Of a stretch of 64,000 bases of DNA, positions 52,098 to 60,395 are shown piece by piece. The notes beneath the pieces are model-generated. The model was given only the letters and a program-made list of their open reading frames with translations. It searched no databases and was not told where the DNA came from. Location of the stretch: positions 1,204,715 through 1,268,714 of the forward strand of contig CAVTEM010000007.1 in assembly GCA_963733845.1 (NCBI GenBank), in the 5' to 3' direction. The position numbers and the translations under genes are program-made. This DNA is from DATFQE01 sp963733845. GTDB taxonomy: Bacteria > Actinomycetota > Thermoleophilia > Gaiellales > Gaiellaceae. Each line of letters starts with the position of its first letter. Positions within the stretch are counted from its first letter, which is position 1.

Positions 52098-53302
52098 GGA
52101 AGGCTTTTTGGCTGGTGCCGCTCGTCGTCGCACTTGCGGCGGCGGCAGCAGCTTACGGGGGCAATTCGAGCTCTGATCGAGCGGGCTCGGCGGCGGCTCC
52201 CGCCTCGGCCGACATGGCCACGATCGCGTGCGGCAGGACGCGGACCATCGGCGTCGCCGCGCCCATCACCGGAGCCGCGGCATCGCTCGGGCAGCAGCAG
52301 CTCAAGTGGGCACGCTTCTTCGTCACGCGCTACAACCGGACGCATCCGCGGGCCAAGCTCCGGATCGTGACCGGCGACACCCAGCTGCCCGACACCGCGC
52401 AGGCGATCCAGGTCGCGGAAAGGCTCTCGTCCAACTCGAAGGTGCTCGCGGTCGTCGGGCCGGCGGGCAGCCAGGAAGTGCAGGTCTCGTCGGCGCCGTT
52501 CCGTTCAGGCAATCTCGGCTACGTCTCCGGCTCGGCGACGCGTACGAGCCTGACGAACGACGGCACCCGTCGCGGACGCTTCTTCCGGGTCGTTCCGAAC
52601 GACGACCAGCAGGGCCCGCGCGTGTCCAACTACATCCGGACGAACCTGCGCGCGACGAGGGTCGTGATCGTGGACGGCCAGGACTCCTACAGCGTCGGCC
52701 TGTCCGACACGGTGGAGCGGCTCCTCAAGGCGGCCGGTGCGGACGTGCGTCGCGAGTCGGTCAACCCCGACACGACCACGGACTTCTCGTCACTCGCGGC
52801 CCGCATACCGTCGAACACGCAGGTCGTCTACGCCCCGTGGCAGCTGGCTCCGAAGGCGCAGCTCTTCGGGCAGCAGCTGCGTGCGGCCGGCAGGACCGCA
52901 ACGCTGTTCGGTTCGGACGGGTTGTTCGATCCGGACAACTTCAAGATCCCCGGGTCGTACGTCTCGTTCTTCCCCATCGACCTGAAGAGCCCGGTCATTG
53001 CGGCGTACAGGCGCGGGCCCGGCTCGGGTGAGAGCGAGCTCTTCGGCCTTCCGTCCTACGTCGCGACAGACGTAGTCGCGAGGGCGATCGAGAAGGCGTG
53101 CAAGAACGGCCAGGCGACGCGTGCCGAGGTTCGGCGCTTCATCGGGTCGACTCTGATCCCGAAGCCGCAGTCGCTGCTCGGCTTCCAGGTTCGGTTCGTG
53201 CAGCGCCTCAAGGCGCCGCTCGGCCCGGGCGACATGGAGCGGCCGGCCGACTTCGGTATCTACCGGATCAACGCCAGCGGCGCCTACGTGCGCGTCTCGT
53301 AG
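52094..53302 (+). CDS. ABC importer substrate-binding protein (LivK type) 2
   Basis: A 402-aa receptor: signal sequence KAFWLVPLVVALAAAAAAYG without an obvious lipobox Cys, then a type I binding fold with TIGVAAPITGAAASLGQQQL, VVGPAGSQEVQVSSAPF and VVIVDGQDSYSVGLSDTVE. It binds an amino acid, amide or aromatic compound. GGAGG is ~8 nt before the ATG. The order in this cassette is K-H-M-G-F, different from the first Liv cassette. Confidence 0.9.
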   Translation: MRKAFWLVPLVVALAAAAAAYGGNSSSDRAGSAAAPASADMATIACGRTRTIGVAAPITGAAASLGQQQLKWARFFVTRYNRTHPRAKLRIVTGDTQLPDTAQAIQVAERLSSNSKVLAVVGPAGSQEVQVSSAPFRSGNLGYVSGSATRTSLTNDGTRRGRFFRVVPNDDQQGPRVSNYIRTNLRATRVVIVDGQDSYSVGLSDTVERLLKAAGADVRRESVNPDTTTDFSSLAARIPSNTQVVYAPWQLAPKAQLFGQQLRAAGRTATLFGSDGLFDPDNFKIPGSYVSFFPIDLKSPVIAAYRRGPGSGESELFGLPSYVATDVVARAIEKACKNGQATRAEVRRFIGSTLIPKPQSLLGFQVRFVQRLKAPLGPGDMERPADFGIYRINASGAYVRVS

Positions 53303-53324
53303 CCAGACCGCCGACGTGAACCAG

Positions 53325-53359
53325 GGGGTGCGACCCATCGACGAGATGGGTCGCACCCC
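53325..53359 (+). terminator. Strong hairpin after the second Liv receptor gene
   Basis: GGGGTGCGACCCATC-GACGA-GATGGGTCGCACCCC, a perfect 15-bp stem with a 5-nt loop followed by ATTCT, 22 nt after the receptor stop and 22 nt before the permease GTG. The most terminator-like hairpin in the window; read-through would still transcribe the downstream permease genes. Confidence 0.8.
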
Positions 53360-53381
53360 ATTCTGAGAAGCTTCCCGACCC

Positions 53382-54356
53382 GTGGAGCTCCCGCTCGCTT
53401 TCGACTCCCAGCTCTTCGTCCAGCTCACGGTGAACGGCCTGACGCTGGGCAGCCTGTATGCGCTGATCGCGATTGGCTACACACTCGTGTACGGGATCCT
53501 CAAGCTGCTGAACTTCGCGCACGGCGACGTCTACATGGTCGGCGCGTTCATCGGGTACGGCGTCCTGGTCGCGTTCGACGGGCCGCTCTCGCCGAACATC
53601 GCGCTCGTCCCGCTGATCGTGCTCATGTTCCTCGTTGCGATGCTGCCGTCCGGCGCGCTCGGGGTCGTGATCGAGCGGTTCGCGTACCGGCCGCTCCGCG
53701 ATGCTCCTCGCCTGGCGCCCTTGATCAGCGCCCTCGGCGTCTCCTTCTTCCTGCAGAACAGCGCTCTGCTCCTGCTCGGAGCCGAGTTCCGCAGCTACGA
53801 CTCCTTCCTGCTCGGCTCGGCCCAGCCTGAGCTGTTCATCCCCGGTCCGCTGGTGGATGCAGTGTTCGTCGTCAACGGGGTGAACGTCCAGCTGGTGCAG
53901 GTGCTGGTGATGGCCATGACCGTGGTGCTGATGGTCGCGTTGACCCTGCTCGTGGCGCGCAGCAAGCTCGGCAAGGCGATGCGGGCGACGGCGTTCGACC
54001 GCGAGGCCGCGGCGATGATGGGCATCGACATCGACCGCGTGATCGCCTCCACGTTCTTCATCGGCGCGGTGCTGGCCGGCGCGGCCGGGGTGATGTTCGG
54101 GCTGCTGTTCAGCCAGGTGTTCCACCTCATGGGCTTCCTCGCGGGGCTGAAGGGCTTCACCGCGGCGGTCGTGGGCGGGATCGGCAGCATCCCGGGAGCG
54201 ATGCTCGGCGGGCTGCTCGTCGGGCTCACCGAGGCCTACTCGGCCGGGTACCTCGGCGGTCGCTGGTCCGACCTGACCGTCTTCGGGATCCTCATCGTCG
54301 TCCTCCTCGTGCGGCCGACCGGCCTCCTCGGCGCGCGCGCGATCCAGAAGGTGTGA
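53382..54356 (+). CDS. ABC importer permease, LivH-type 2
   Basis: A 324-aa permease with about eight hydrophobic segments: GLTLGSLYALIAIGYTLVYG and KLLNFAHGDVYMVGAFIGYG (LivH hallmark), GKAMRATAFDREAAAMMGID in the cytoplasmic loop, and VGGIGSIPGAMLGGLLVGL. GTG start 22 nt after the hairpin. It ends in a GTGATG overlap with the LivM-type gene. Confidence 0.93.
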   Translation: MELPLAFDSQLFVQLTVNGLTLGSLYALIAIGYTLVYGILKLLNFAHGDVYMVGAFIGYGVLVAFDGPLSPNIALVPLIVLMFLVAMLPSGALGVVIERFAYRPLRDAPRLAPLISALGVSFFLQNSALLLLGAEFRSYDSFLLGSAQPELFIPGPLVDAVFVVNGVNVQLVQVLVMAMTVVLMVALTLLVARSKLGKAMRATAFDREAAAMMGIDIDRVIASTFFIGAVLAGAAGVMFGLLFSQVFHLMGFLAGLKGFTAAVVGGIGSIPGAMLGGLLVGLTEAYSAGYLGGRWSDLTVFGILIVVLLVRPTGLLGARAIQKV

Positions 54357-55810
54357 TGAGCTCGAGCGGCGACAGCCCGGACACCCCGCGCGTCGGCGTC
54401 GACGACTGGGTCGCGGAGATCGAGGGGCGTATCGAGCGCGGCAAGGGCGTCGTCGGGCTCGCCCGCCGCTGGGCGTCGCGCGTCCCGCCTGGCGTCCACC
54501 TGGCCCTCTTCGTCGGCTTCGCCGCCACGCTGCCGCTCTGGATGGGCCGCGGTGACCTCTTCGCCTACGGCATCTTCACGCTGATCTACGTCCTGCTCGG
54601 CCTGGGGCTCAACGTCGTCGTCGGCAACGCCGGCCTGCTCGATCTCGGCTATGCGGCGTTCTTCGGCTTCGGCGCGTACTTCTACGCGCTGGTCTCGTCC
54701 CCCCACTACGGACTCCACTGGCCGGCGCTGGTCTCGATTCCGATCATCGTCGCGTCGACGGCGGCGCTGGGCCTGTTGCTCGGGATTCCGTCGCGCCGAC
54801 TGCTGGGCGACTACCTCGCGATCGTGACGCTGTTCTTCGGCCAGGCGTTCGTCGTCTTCGTCCTCGCCGCGAATCCGACCGTCGCCGGCAAGGGCTTGAC
54901 GGGCGGCCCGAACGGCATCGTCGACATCGACCCGCTGACGTTCTTCGGCTACGAGCTCACGACCAGGACGCAGCAGTTCTACTTCCTGCTGCTGACCGTC
55001 ACGCTCGTGCTGATCGGGCTGCATTTCATCAGCGAATCCCGTACCGGCCGAGCGTGGCGCGCCCTCCGCGAGGATCCGCTCGCGGCCGAGGCGATGAGCG
55101 TGCCGGTCAATCGGCTCAAGCTGATGGCCTTCGCCTTCGGCTCGGGGATCGCCGGCCTCACGGGGTGCATCTTCGCGGCCGTCCTGACGGCTGTCAGCCC
55201 GGGGAACTTCGCGCTGCCGCTCCTGATCACGATCTACGCGATCGTGATTCTCGGTGGCATCGGGAGCCTGACCGGCGTGATCCTCGGCGCGATCGTGATC
55301 AACGCCTCCTTCCAGTTTCTCGCGCCGGAGAACCCGCAGGACCGAGCCAGGCTCCTCTTCTACGCCGTCCTCCTGCTTCTGCTGGCGGTCGGCCTTCGCA
55401 ACTGGTGGAAGCTCGGTGCCGTGCTCGGCGGGGTCGTCGTCCTCGGCGTCGTCACGCAGGCGATCGTCGACGCGGCGGCGCCGACGTGGACCGGTGGGGG
55501 CGTCATCGAAGGCGGTCGGCTCGGGGGCGTCGTCGAACACTGGGTGCTCATCCCGTCGGGGCACGGCCGGTTCGGAGAGGTCGCGTACGTCGCGCTCGTC
55601 GCCGCCGTCCTGACCCTCACCCGCTTGCACGGCTGGGTCCGGCTCGCGGCGCTCGTGCCGACCCTCTACCTCGCCGCGATCGTGTGGGAGACCAGCTTCG
55701 TCGAGCAGCCTGCGGTCGCGCGCTGGATCCTGTTCGGCGCGCTGCTCGTCGCCCTGATGAACTTCCGCCCGCAGGGCCTGCTCGGGACTCCGCGGGTGGA
55801 GATCGTCTGA
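54356..55810 (+). CDS. ABC importer permease, LivM-type 2, with C-terminal extension
   Basis: A 484-aa protein, about 150 residues longer than typical LivM. The core has VGNAGLLDLGYAAFFGFGAY, GIPSRRLLGDYLAIVTLFFG, NPTVAGKGLTGGPNGIVDI and the loop GRAWRALREDPLAAEAMSV. After LAPENPQDRARLLFYAVLLL it adds several extra hydrophobic segments (TQAIVDAAAPTW..VPTLYLAAIVWE) before the usual ending LMNFRPQGLLGTP. An insertion near the C-terminus rather than a fusion is the simplest reading. Start ATG 54356 (GTG 54353 possible). Confidence 0.9.
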   Translation: MSSSGDSPDTPRVGVDDWVAEIEGRIERGKGVVGLARRWASRVPPGVHLALFVGFAATLPLWMGRGDLFAYGIFTLIYVLLGLGLNVVVGNAGLLDLGYAAFFGFGAYFYALVSSPHYGLHWPALVSIPIIVASTAALGLLLGIPSRRLLGDYLAIVTLFFGQAFVVFVLAANPTVAGKGLTGGPNGIVDIDPLTFFGYELTTRTQQFYFLLLTVTLVLIGLHFISESRTGRAWRALREDPLAAEAMSVPVNRLKLMAFAFGSGIAGLTGCIFAAVLTAVSPGNFALPLLITIYAIVILGGIGSLTGVILGAIVINASFQFLAPENPQDRARLLFYAVLLLLLAVGLRNWWKLGAVLGGVVVLGVVTQAIVDAAAPTWTGGGVIEGGRLGGVVEHWVLIPSGHGRFGEVAYVALVAAVLTLTRLHGWVRLAALVPTLYLAAIVWETSFVEQPAVARWILFGALLVALMNFRPQGLLGTPRVEIV

Positions 55811-56596
55811 TGGCCGCTGTTCGAGCTGAAGGGCGTGACGAAGTCCTTCGGCGGGCTCACGGTGGTCGACGGGCTGAGCCTGGCCGTCGAGGAGGGCGAG
55901 ATCGTGAGCCTGATCGGCCCGAACGGGGCCGGCAAGACCACGGTCTTCAACCTCGTCACGGGCATCTACGCCCCCGACGAGGGCGAGATTCGCTTCGACG
56001 GGGCAGACATCGCCGGCCTCGCTCCTCACGTGATCACCAAGCGCGGGATCGCGCGCACCTTCCAGACGCTCCGGCTGTTCCTGAACATGAGCGTCAAGGA
56101 GAACGTCATGGCCGCCGCGTACGGCCACACCAAGGCGACCGTGTTCGAGTCGATGCTGCGGCTCCCGCGCGCCCGCCGGGAGGAGCGGGAGATCGCACGC
56201 ATGGCCGAGGAGAAGCTCGCCTTCTTCGGGCAGCGGCTCATGGGCTACCGCTGGGACCAGCCGGCCTACAGCCTCTCGTACGCGAACCGGCGCCGGCTCG
56301 AGATCGCCCGTGCCATGGGGGCGAACCCGCGCCTGCTGCTGCTCGACGAGCCGGCCGCGGGCATGAACCCGGCCGAGACGCACGAGCTCACCGAGCTGAT
56401 CGGCCGGCTGCGCACCGAGGCCGAGTACACGATCCTCGTGATCGAACACGACATGCACGTGGTGGAAGGAATCTCCGACCGGGTCGTCGCCCTCGACCAC
56501 GGCGTCAAGATCGCCGAGGGCTCGTTCGAGCAGGTGGCGACGAACGAGCTGGTGATCGAGGCGTACCTGGGGCTCAAGGCGGCGGAGGCCGGCTGA
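55810..56596 (+). CDS. ABC importer ATPase, LivG-type 2, one frame shift at the start
   Basis: A 261-aa ATPase. ATG 55810 overlaps the LivM stop (TGATG), but after three codons one base near 55819 must be skipped to give FELKGVTKSFGGLTVVDGLS. Walker A LIGPNGAGKTTVFNLVTG, ARTFQTLRLFLNMSVKENV, signature region YSLSYANRRRLEIARAMG (degenerate, as usual in LivG), Walker B LLLLDEPAAGMNP and H-loop VIEHDMHVVEGISD. GTG 55835 would remove the first strand and is less likely. Confidence 0.87.
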
Positions 56597-57297
56597 TGCT
56601 GCTCCGGCTCTCCGAGATCGACACGTACTACGGCGAGATCCACATCCTCCAGGGGCTCTCGCTCGAGGTGGGCGAGGGGGAGCTCGTCTGCCTCCTGGGG
56701 GGAAACGCGTCCGGAAAGTCGACGACGCTGAAGACGATCCTCGGCCTCGTCCGCCCGCGGCGCGGAACGGTCGAGCTCGAGGGCGAGGACGTGACCCAGC
56801 GCGCGACGAGCTACCGGATCGCCCAGGGCCTGGCGATCGTCCCCGAGAACAGGCGGCTGTTCGCTCCGATGACCGTGCTCGAGAACCTCCAGATGGGGGC
56901 GTACCTGCGCAAGGAGGGCTCCCAGGAGGCGATGGAGCGCGTGTTCGAGCTCTTTCCGCTGCTGCGCGAACGGCGCAAGCAGCTGGCCGGGACGCTCTCG
57001 GGCGGCGAGCAGCAGATGGTCGCGATGGGCCGTGCGCTCATGTCTCAGCCGAAGCTGTTGCTGATGGACGAGCCGTCGATGGGGCTCGCTCCGATCCTCG
57101 TCGAGCGGAACTTCGAGATCATCCAGCAGGTGCACGAGGCGGGCGTCGCCGTGCTCGTCGTCGAGCAGAACGCCAACGTCTCGCTCTCGATCGCCGATCG
57201 CGGCTACGTCCTCCAGACCGGACGGGTCGTGCTCGCCGGCTCTGCGAAGGAGCTGCTCGCCGACGAGGGCCTCCGGAAGGCCTACCTTGGCCGCTGA
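56596..57297 (+). CDS. ABC importer ATPase, LivF-type 2
   Basis: A 233-aa ATPase: Walker A CLLGGNASGKSTTLKTILG (GGNASGKST, a LivF-like variant), IVPENRRLFAPMTVLENL, signature LSGGEQQMVAMGRALMSQP, Walker B LLLMDEPSMGLAP, and LVVEQNANVSLSIAD. Starts at ATG overlapping the LivG stop. The next gene begins 11 nt before its stop (TTG 57287). Confidence 0.93.
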   Translation: MLLRLSEIDTYYGEIHILQGLSLEVGEGELVCLLGGNASGKSTTLKTILGLVRPRRGTVELEGEDVTQRATSYRIAQGLAIVPENRRLFAPMTVLENLQMGAYLRKEGSQEAMERVFELFPLLRERRKQLAGTLSGGEQQMVAMGRALMSQPKLLLMDEPSMGLAPILVERNFEIIQQVHEAGVAVLVVEQNANVSLSIADRGYVLQTGRVVLAGSAKELLADEGLRKAYLGR

Positions 57298-58450
57298 GCC
57301 CGTCGCAACGCGCCCGCTTCCCGACCGCATCCGGCACCGCTTCCCGATCTTCGAGCGCCTCGTCTACATCAACAGCTGCTCGCAGGGAGCCCTCTCCGAC
57401 TCCGTCCGCGGCGCCTACGAGGCGTACCTCGGCGATTGGGACGAGTACGGCGCTCCGTGGGAGTACTGGGTCGAGCGCACCGACGCAGGGCGGGCAGCGT
57501 TCGCACGGCTCGTCAACGCGGAGCCGGACGAGATCGCGGTCACGACCTCGCTCTCGGCCGGCGTGAGCGCCCTCGCCAGCGGCCTGCGCTACGCGCGCCG
57601 GTCGAAGATCGTCGTCACCGACCTGGAGTTTCCGACCATCGGGCAGATCTGGCACGCGCAGGCGGCGCGCGGCGCGCGGATCGAGCACGTCGGGGTCGCC
57701 GGCGACGGCACCGTGCCGCTGGAGGCGTTCGACCGGGCGATCGACGAGGACACGGCGCTCGTCTCGATTACGCACGTCTCCTACCGGACGGGTGCGATGA
57801 CCGACGTCGAGGGCGTCGTGGAGCTCGCCCGGGAGCGCGGCGCCCTCGTCCTGCTCGACGCCTACCAGACGGTCGGCTCGCTCCCCGTGGACGTCAAGGC
57901 GCTCGACATCGACTTCCTCGCCGCGGGCGTGCTCAAGTACCTCCTCGGCTCCGCCGGGCTGGCCTTCTTCTACTGCCGCCGTGAGCTGTTCGAGCGCGCG
58001 TGGCCGACGGCGACCGGCTGGTTCGCCGACCAGGACATCTTCGAGATGGACGTGCACGACTACTCGCCCTCGCCGACGGCGCGGCGCTTCCAGTCGGGGA
58101 CGCCGCCGATTCCTGCCATCTACGCGGGAATCGCCGGCATCGAGCTGATGGAGGAGATCGGGATCGCGGAGACCCGCGAGCACGTCCTGGAGCTGAACGA
58201 CCGGCTGATCGGCGGCGTAGAAGAGCTCGGCGGAACGGTCGTCACGCCGAAGCAGCGCGAGCGCCACGGCGCGCTGATCTGCGTCCGCTCGAACGACGTC
58301 GACGCGCTGGTGACGGCGCTCGAGCGCGACGGCATCGTCACCTCCTCGCGCGACGGCAATGTGCGCGTGTCGGCACACAGCTACAACTCGACGGACGACG
58401 TCGACGCAGTCCTTGCAGCGTTGACCCGCCATCGGCACCTGCTGGCGTGA
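57287..58450 (+). CDS. Class V aminotransferase (PLP-dependent)
   Basis: A 387-aa fold-type I PLP enzyme: YINSCSQGALSDSVRGAYEA at the N-terminus, VTTSLSAGVSALASGL, TDLEFPTIGQIWHAQA, VSITHVSYRTGAMTD, the PLP-binding Asp/Gln region LLLDAYQTVGSLPVDVKAL and the Schiff-base Lys in AAGVLKYLLGSAGLAFFY. Kynureninase, cysteine desulfurase-like and purine/isopenicillin-epimerase-type members share these. Which reaction is unknown; transamination or lysis of an amino acid intermediate is likely. TTG start overlaps the LivF end. Confidence 0.88.
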   Translation: MAAEPVATRPLPDRIRHRFPIFERLVYINSCSQGALSDSVRGAYEAYLGDWDEYGAPWEYWVERTDAGRAAFARLVNAEPDEIAVTTSLSAGVSALASGLRYARRSKIVVTDLEFPTIGQIWHAQAARGARIEHVGVAGDGTVPLEAFDRAIDEDTALVSITHVSYRTGAMTDVEGVVELARERGALVLLDAYQTVGSLPVDVKALDIDFLAAGVLKYLLGSAGLAFFYCRRELFERAWPTATGWFADQDIFEMDVHDYSPSPTARRFQSGTPPIPAIYAGIAGIELMEEIGIAETREHVLELNDRLIGGVEELGGTVVTPKQRERHGALICVRSNDVDALVTALERDGIVTSSRDGNVRVSAHSYNSTDDVDAVLAALTRHRHLLA

Positions 58451-59421
58451 CGATCGAGCGGAGGCCGCTCGGCCGCACCGGTCTGACGCTCACGCGCCTC
58501 GCGCTCGGCTGCGGCAACTTCGGGGGCGTCGGCTCCGCGCCGCAGTTCTTCGGCATGGGCGAGAGCGAGTCCGAGGCGTTCGAGCTGATGGACGCCGCGC
58601 TCGCTCTCGGCATCAACCTCTTCGACACGGCCGACGCGTACGGGGGTGGGCGCAGCGAGACGTGGATCGGCCGGTGGCGTGCGGCACGCGGCGCGGACGT
58701 GCTGCTGAGCACCAAGGTCTTCCATTCGGTCGAGGGCGACCCCGACGATCGGGGTCTCGCCGCCGGGCGGATTCGGCGCCAGATCGAGGGGAGCCTCCGT
58801 CGGCTCGGTGTCGAGCGGGTCGACATGTACCTCGTCCACGCGCCCGATCCGGAGACGCCGCTGGACGAGACGCTGAGCGCACTGGACGAGCTCGTGCGAG
58901 CGGGGAAGGTCGGGGCGATCGGCGGGAGCAACGTCGATGCGGCCTGGCTGGAGGAGGCGCTCGCGATCGCGGAGCGTGAGAGACTGACCCCGATCGGCTG
59001 GGTGCAGAACTCCTATTCGCTGCTCGACCGCGCCGCCGAGCGTGAGGTGCTGCCGCTCTGCGCGGAACGAGGTCTCGGCTTCACCCCCTTCGGCCCCCTC
59101 AGCGGCGGCTGGCTCACCGGCAAGTACCGGCGCGACCAGGCGCTGCCTACAGGATCGAGGATGACGTTGAGACCCGGGCCGTACGAGCATCTCGACCGCG
59201 AGGAGGTCTACCGAGGCCTGGACGCGTTTGCCGATGCCGCCGCCGACCGCGGCGTGGACCCTGCCACGCTCGCGCATGCCTGGGTGCTCTCCCATCCCGA
59301 CGTCACCGCCGTGATCCTCGGCCCGCGGAGCCCTCGGCACCTCGAGCCGGCGCGCGCCGCGCTCGAGCTCACGCTCAGCGCCGGCGAGCGTGACGAGCTG
59401 GCGTCACTCTTCCCCGCATGA
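58447..59421 (+). CDS. Aldo/keto reductase
   Basis: A 324-aa (alpha/beta)8 NADPH-dependent reductase. LGRTGLTLTRLALGCGNFGG is the family start; the catalytic tetrad is Asp and Tyr in LFDTADAYGGGRSETWIGRW, Lys in VLLSTKVFHS and His in MYLVHAPDPETPL; cofactor region FTPFGPLSGGWLTGKY. It reduces a carbonyl intermediate or works in reverse. GTGA overlap with the aminotransferase; ATGA overlap with the next gene. Confidence 0.92.
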   Translation: MTIERRPLGRTGLTLTRLALGCGNFGGVGSAPQFFGMGESESEAFELMDAALALGINLFDTADAYGGGRSETWIGRWRAARGADVLLSTKVFHSVEGDPDDRGLAAGRIRRQIEGSLRRLGVERVDMYLVHAPDPETPLDETLSALDELVRAGKVGAIGGSNVDAAWLEEALAIAERERLTPIGWVQNSYSLLDRAAEREVLPLCAERGLGFTPFGPLSGGWLTGKYRRDQALPTGSRMTLRPGPYEHLDREEVYRGLDAFADAAADRGVDPATLAHAWVLSHPDVTAVILGPRSPRHLEPARAALELTLSAGERDELASLFPA

Positions 59422-60395
59422 TCCTGGTGCTCTCGGAGCTCGAGGTCGAGCGGCTCCTGCCGATGGAGGAGTGCATCGAGGTGATGGCCGACGCGCTGGC
59501 CGCCCTGGCGCGCGGTGAGATGTACCAGCCGCTGCGGAGCGTCGTCCGCCCGCCCGACGCACCGGGGCTCATCGGCCTCATGCCCGCCCATCGGGCCGCT
59601 GCGCCGGCTGCGTTCGGGCTGAAGGCGGTCAACGTGATGCCGGGCAACCCGGCCCAGGGACTGGACGCCCACCAGGGCGCGGTCCTGGTGTCGGACGGCG
59701 ACACGGGCGAACTGCGCGCGATCCTCAACGCCTCGGCGATCACCGCGATCCGGACGGCGGCCGTCTCTGCGGTCGCTACGCGCGCACTCGCCCGGGAGGA
59801 CGCGCGCGAGCTCGCGATCCTCGGCGCGGGCGTCCAGGCGCGATCGCACCTGCAGGCGATGGCCCTGGTCCGCCCGTTCGAGCGTGCGCGGATCTGGAGC
59901 AGGACGGCGGCGAAGGCGGAGCGTCTGGCCGCCGAGTCCGGGACGCCGTTCCCGGTCGAGGTCGTCGCTGACGCCGAGCAGGCGGTCCGGGGAGCCGACG
60001 TGATCGTGACTGCCACGTCTTCACCGACACCCGTGGTCCAGCGGGCATGGCTCGGCGAAGGCGTGCACGTGAATGCGGTCGGGTCGTCGATCCCGACGAC
60101 CCGCGAGCTCGACTCCGAGACGATCGCGGCCGCGTCGCTCTTCGTCGACCGGCGAGAGTCGACCGAGAACGAGTCCGGCGACTACCTGCTGGCGCTCGCC
60201 TCGGGAGCGATCCGGCCGGGGCACATCCGGGCCGAGCTCGGCGACGTTCTCGTCGGCGCGGCTCCCGGCCGCACGTCCGACACCGAGCTCACCCTGTTCA
60301 AGTCGCTCGGGCTCGCCGTCGAGGACCTCGCGGCGGCCCAGTACGCCGTCGAGCGGGCGCATGAGAGCGGCGTGGGCACCGAGGTCGCCTTCTGA
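59418..60395 (+). CDS. Ornithine cyclodeaminase / mu-crystallin family protein
   Basis: A 325-aa NAD(P)-binding protein: GLKAVNVMPGNPAQGLDAHQ with the substrate Lys, AITAIRTAAVSAVATRALA (Arg), and the Rossmann motif ILGAGVQARSHLQAMALV. Members include ornithine cyclodeaminase, alanine dehydrogenase and imine (delta1-pyrroline-2-carboxylate) reductases, so it likely handles a cyclic imine or amino acid product. CTGA overlap with the dehydratase-like gene. Confidence 0.9.
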   Translation: MILVLSELEVERLLPMEECIEVMADALAALARGEMYQPLRSVVRPPDAPGLIGLMPAHRAAAPAAFGLKAVNVMPGNPAQGLDAHQGAVLVSDGDTGELRAILNASAITAIRTAAVSAVATRALAREDARELAILGAGVQARSHLQAMALVRPFERARIWSRTAAKAERLAAESGTPFPVEVVADAEQAVRGADVIVTATSSPTPVVQRAWLGEGVHVNAVGSSIPTTRELDSETIAAASLFVDRRESTENESGDYLLALASGAIRPGHIRAELGDVLVGAAPGRTSDTELTLFKSLGLAVEDLAAAQYAVERAHESGVGTEVAF

